Shown here: one piece after another, positions 12,996 to 14,045 of the stretch
How the letters are laid out: the number at the start of each line of letters is the position of its first letter
How positions within the stretch are numbered: the first letter of the stretch is position 1
Origin: Candidatus Zixiibacteriota bacterium
GTDB taxonomy: Bacteria > Zixibacteria > MSB-5A5 > GN15 > FEB-12
Length of the DNA stretch: 14,045 nt
Direction of reading: 5' to 3'
NCBI GenBank assembly: GCA_016213305.1
Contig: JACRAV010000416.1
Coordinates: 1 to 14,045, forward strand
Notes under the pieces: generated by a model
Seen by the model: the letters and a program-made list of their open reading frames with translations, nothing else
The model's database searches: none
What the model was told of the DNA's origin: nothing
Made by a program: the position numbers and the translations under genes

Positions 12996-13427
12996 CTATT
13001 TCTTCTTTCGCGCCGGGACCAGGAGCACGGGAATGTCGGTCATGTGGCGCACCGCAGTGGAAACCGATCCCAGAATCAGGTCGCCGAAAAACTTGTGGCC
13101 GTGGGTGGACATGGCGATCAGATCACACCCGACCCGCTGGGCACATTCGACAATCTGCGACGGCGGGTCGCCCCGGGCCAGCACCGCTTCGACCACGATG
13201 CCGTCCTTTTCGAGCGTGGCCCGAACCTGATCCAGATATTCGCGGTCTTTGCGGATTTCTTCCGAGTCTTCGAGATTGAACTGGTCCTGGTTGCGGGCCA
13301 CGAATCCATCGGCAACGTGAATCAGCACGATTTTCGCCTTGGTGATCGCGATGAGCTTCCGGATATGAGCCAGAATCGCCTCATCGGTCGGCGAGTTTTC
13401 CAGGGCGATCAGGATATGCTGGTACAT
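12996..13427 (-). CDS. Universal stress protein (UspA superfamily), Nramp-linked
   Basis: This 143-residue protein has one USP domain: the N-terminal strand YQHILIALENS, a strand KIVLIHVAD, the middle ARGDPPSQIVECA, and the C-terminal CDLIAMSTHGHKFFGDLILG. The usual ATP-binding pattern G-2X-G-9X-G(S/T) is altered here (GHKFFGDLILGSVS has four, not two, residues between the first glycines), so ATP binding is uncertain. From memory very similar domains occur fused to or next to Nramp transporters, as here. The ATG at 13427 is preferred because GGAGG lies 8 bases upstream; an ATG at 13433 would be only 2 bases from it. The transporter gene ends 15 bases upstream, so the two are co-transcribed. 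It is cytoplasmic and may regulate the transporter or respond to metal stress (inference). Confidence 0.92.
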   Translation of the reverse strand: MYQHILIALENSPTDEAILAHIRKLIAITKAKIVLIHVADGFVARNQDQFNLEDSEEIRKDREYLDQVRATLEKDGIVVEAVLARGDPPSQIVECAQRVGCDLIAMSTHGHKFFGDLILGSVSTAVRHMTDIPVLLVPARKKK

Positions 13428-13442
13428 GGTCATCCCCTCCGT

Positions 13443-14045
13443 CTATTCAAACCATCCGACCACGGTTCTGAAAAGCAAATATGCGTTCAACAATACGATA
13501 ACGGCGGTAATCAGCCAGGCCGCCAGTTTCAAAACCAATCCATTGACGAACCGTCCCATCTTGACGCGGTCCGAGGTGAACATCACCAGCGGCACAACCG
13601 CAAAACCCAATTGAAGGGACAAAATCACCTGGCTGAGAATGAGCAGTTCGCCGACGCCGCGTTGGCCGAAGAATCCGGCCACCAGCGCGGCCGGGACGAT
13701 GGCGATCAGTCGGGTCAAAAGCCGGCGCACCCACGGGCGAAGACGAAGGTCAAGAAATCCCTCCATGACAATCTGCCCGGCCATCGTGCCCGTAAGCGTT
13801 GAGTTCTGGCCCGAGGCCAGCAGGGCGATACCGAAGGCGACACTGGCAAATGTCGCTCCCAACACCGGCGTCAGAAGCTGGTACGCGTCGCTTATATCAG
13901 CGATATTCTGATGCTCGGTGCCGTGGAAAGCGGCGGCGCTGACCACCAGAATTGCGACATTTATGAAAAATGCGAACAAAAGAGCGCCGGTGTAATCGAC
14001 AGTCGCGTAGGTGATCGCCAGCTTCTTGCCCTCGTCGGTTAGGGG
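13443..14045 (-). CDS. mntH: Nramp-family divalent metal transporter, C-terminal part (partial)
   Basis: The frame is open to the window edge and gives the last 200 residues; the start lies beyond 14045. GQNSTLTGTMAGQIVMEGF is the conserved transmembrane-8 region of Nramp/MntH proteins, preceded by FAFFINVAILVVSAAAFHG and IADISDAYQLLTPVLG. These proton-coupled carriers bring Mn2+ or Fe2+ across the inner membrane. The metal-binding helix 1 (DPGN) and the helix-6 residues are outside the window, so substrate cannot be judged. About five hydrophobic helices are visible. The protein ends after the last helix (RTVVGWFE) without the C-terminal USP domain that some relatives carry fused; the separate USP gene next door supplies it. 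Confidence 0.92.
   Translation of the reverse strand, partial: PLTDEGKKLAITYATVDYTGALLFAFFINVAILVVSAAAFHGTEHQNIADISDAYQLLTPVLGATFASVAFGIALLASGQNSTLTGTMAGQIVMEGFLDLRLRPWVRRLLTRLIAIVPAALVAGFFGQRGVGELLILSQVILSLQLGFAVVPLVMFTSDRVKMGRFVNGLVLKLAAWLITAVIVLLNAYLLFRTVVGWFE

Noticed and set aside
12951..13802. Plus-strand open frame (283 codons) opposite the USP and Nramp genes
   Set aside because: Spans two clear minus-strand genes and their junction; His/Gln/Asp-rich antisense composition.

Overview
This is a bacterial window, moderately GC-rich by eye, carrying mostly housekeeping genes on both strands. The intergenic gaps are unusually rich in small hairpin elements. No rRNA, tRNA, CRISPR array, transposase or phage gene is visible. 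The C-terminal pair of dockerin-like repeats on the secreted protease, the single-chain 445-residue glycyl-tRNA synthetase and the dense hairpin repeats together suggest an uncultured lineage of the FCB type, perhaps close to Zixibacteria. That placement is inference from remembered sequence style, not from a search.

Layout. Bases 1-135 are the end of an RqcH/NFACT-family gene (+). Bases 136-618 hold no gene, only hairpin repeats. A leftward block follows: glyS, recO and an ftsB/divIC-like gene with almost no spacing, then a second repeat-filled gap (3126-3406), an AT-richer orphan lipoprotein gene (3407-3910) and enolase (3984-5282). The gap 5283-5885 contains a likely eno promoter, a candidate structured RNA ending in a strong terminator at 5609-5636, and an independent sigma70-type promoter with a long leader for an RRM RNA-binding protein (5886-6215, own terminator). 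Next come a very strong promoter that abuts the start codon of a small zinc-ribbon gene (probably leaderless) and a GT-C membrane glycosyltransferase gene just behind it. A DUF6125-like gene converges on these from the right. The gap 8655-8990 again holds hairpins, then a large secreted subtilisin-like protease gene (8991-11855). The right end is a leftward operon: an Nramp metal transporter (cut by the window edge), a universal stress protein, and an unrecognised two-domain protein.

How the parts fit. glyS-recO-ftsB look co-transcribed. eno is separated from them by the lipoprotein and repeats, which look like later insertions. The Nramp-USP-unknown operon is tight (15 and 28 bases between coding regions) and suggests that the unknown protein acts with metal uptake or stress response. 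Its N-terminal half resembles a DprA/SLOG-type Rossmann domain and its C-terminal half resembles AbiGi/DUF2971-type proteins, so it is the best candidate here for something undescribed.

The other notable signals are several repeat families with constant ends or loops but arms that change in a compensating way, the candidate RNA at about 5475-5636, and promoter/start-codon arrangements that imply leaderless mRNAs.
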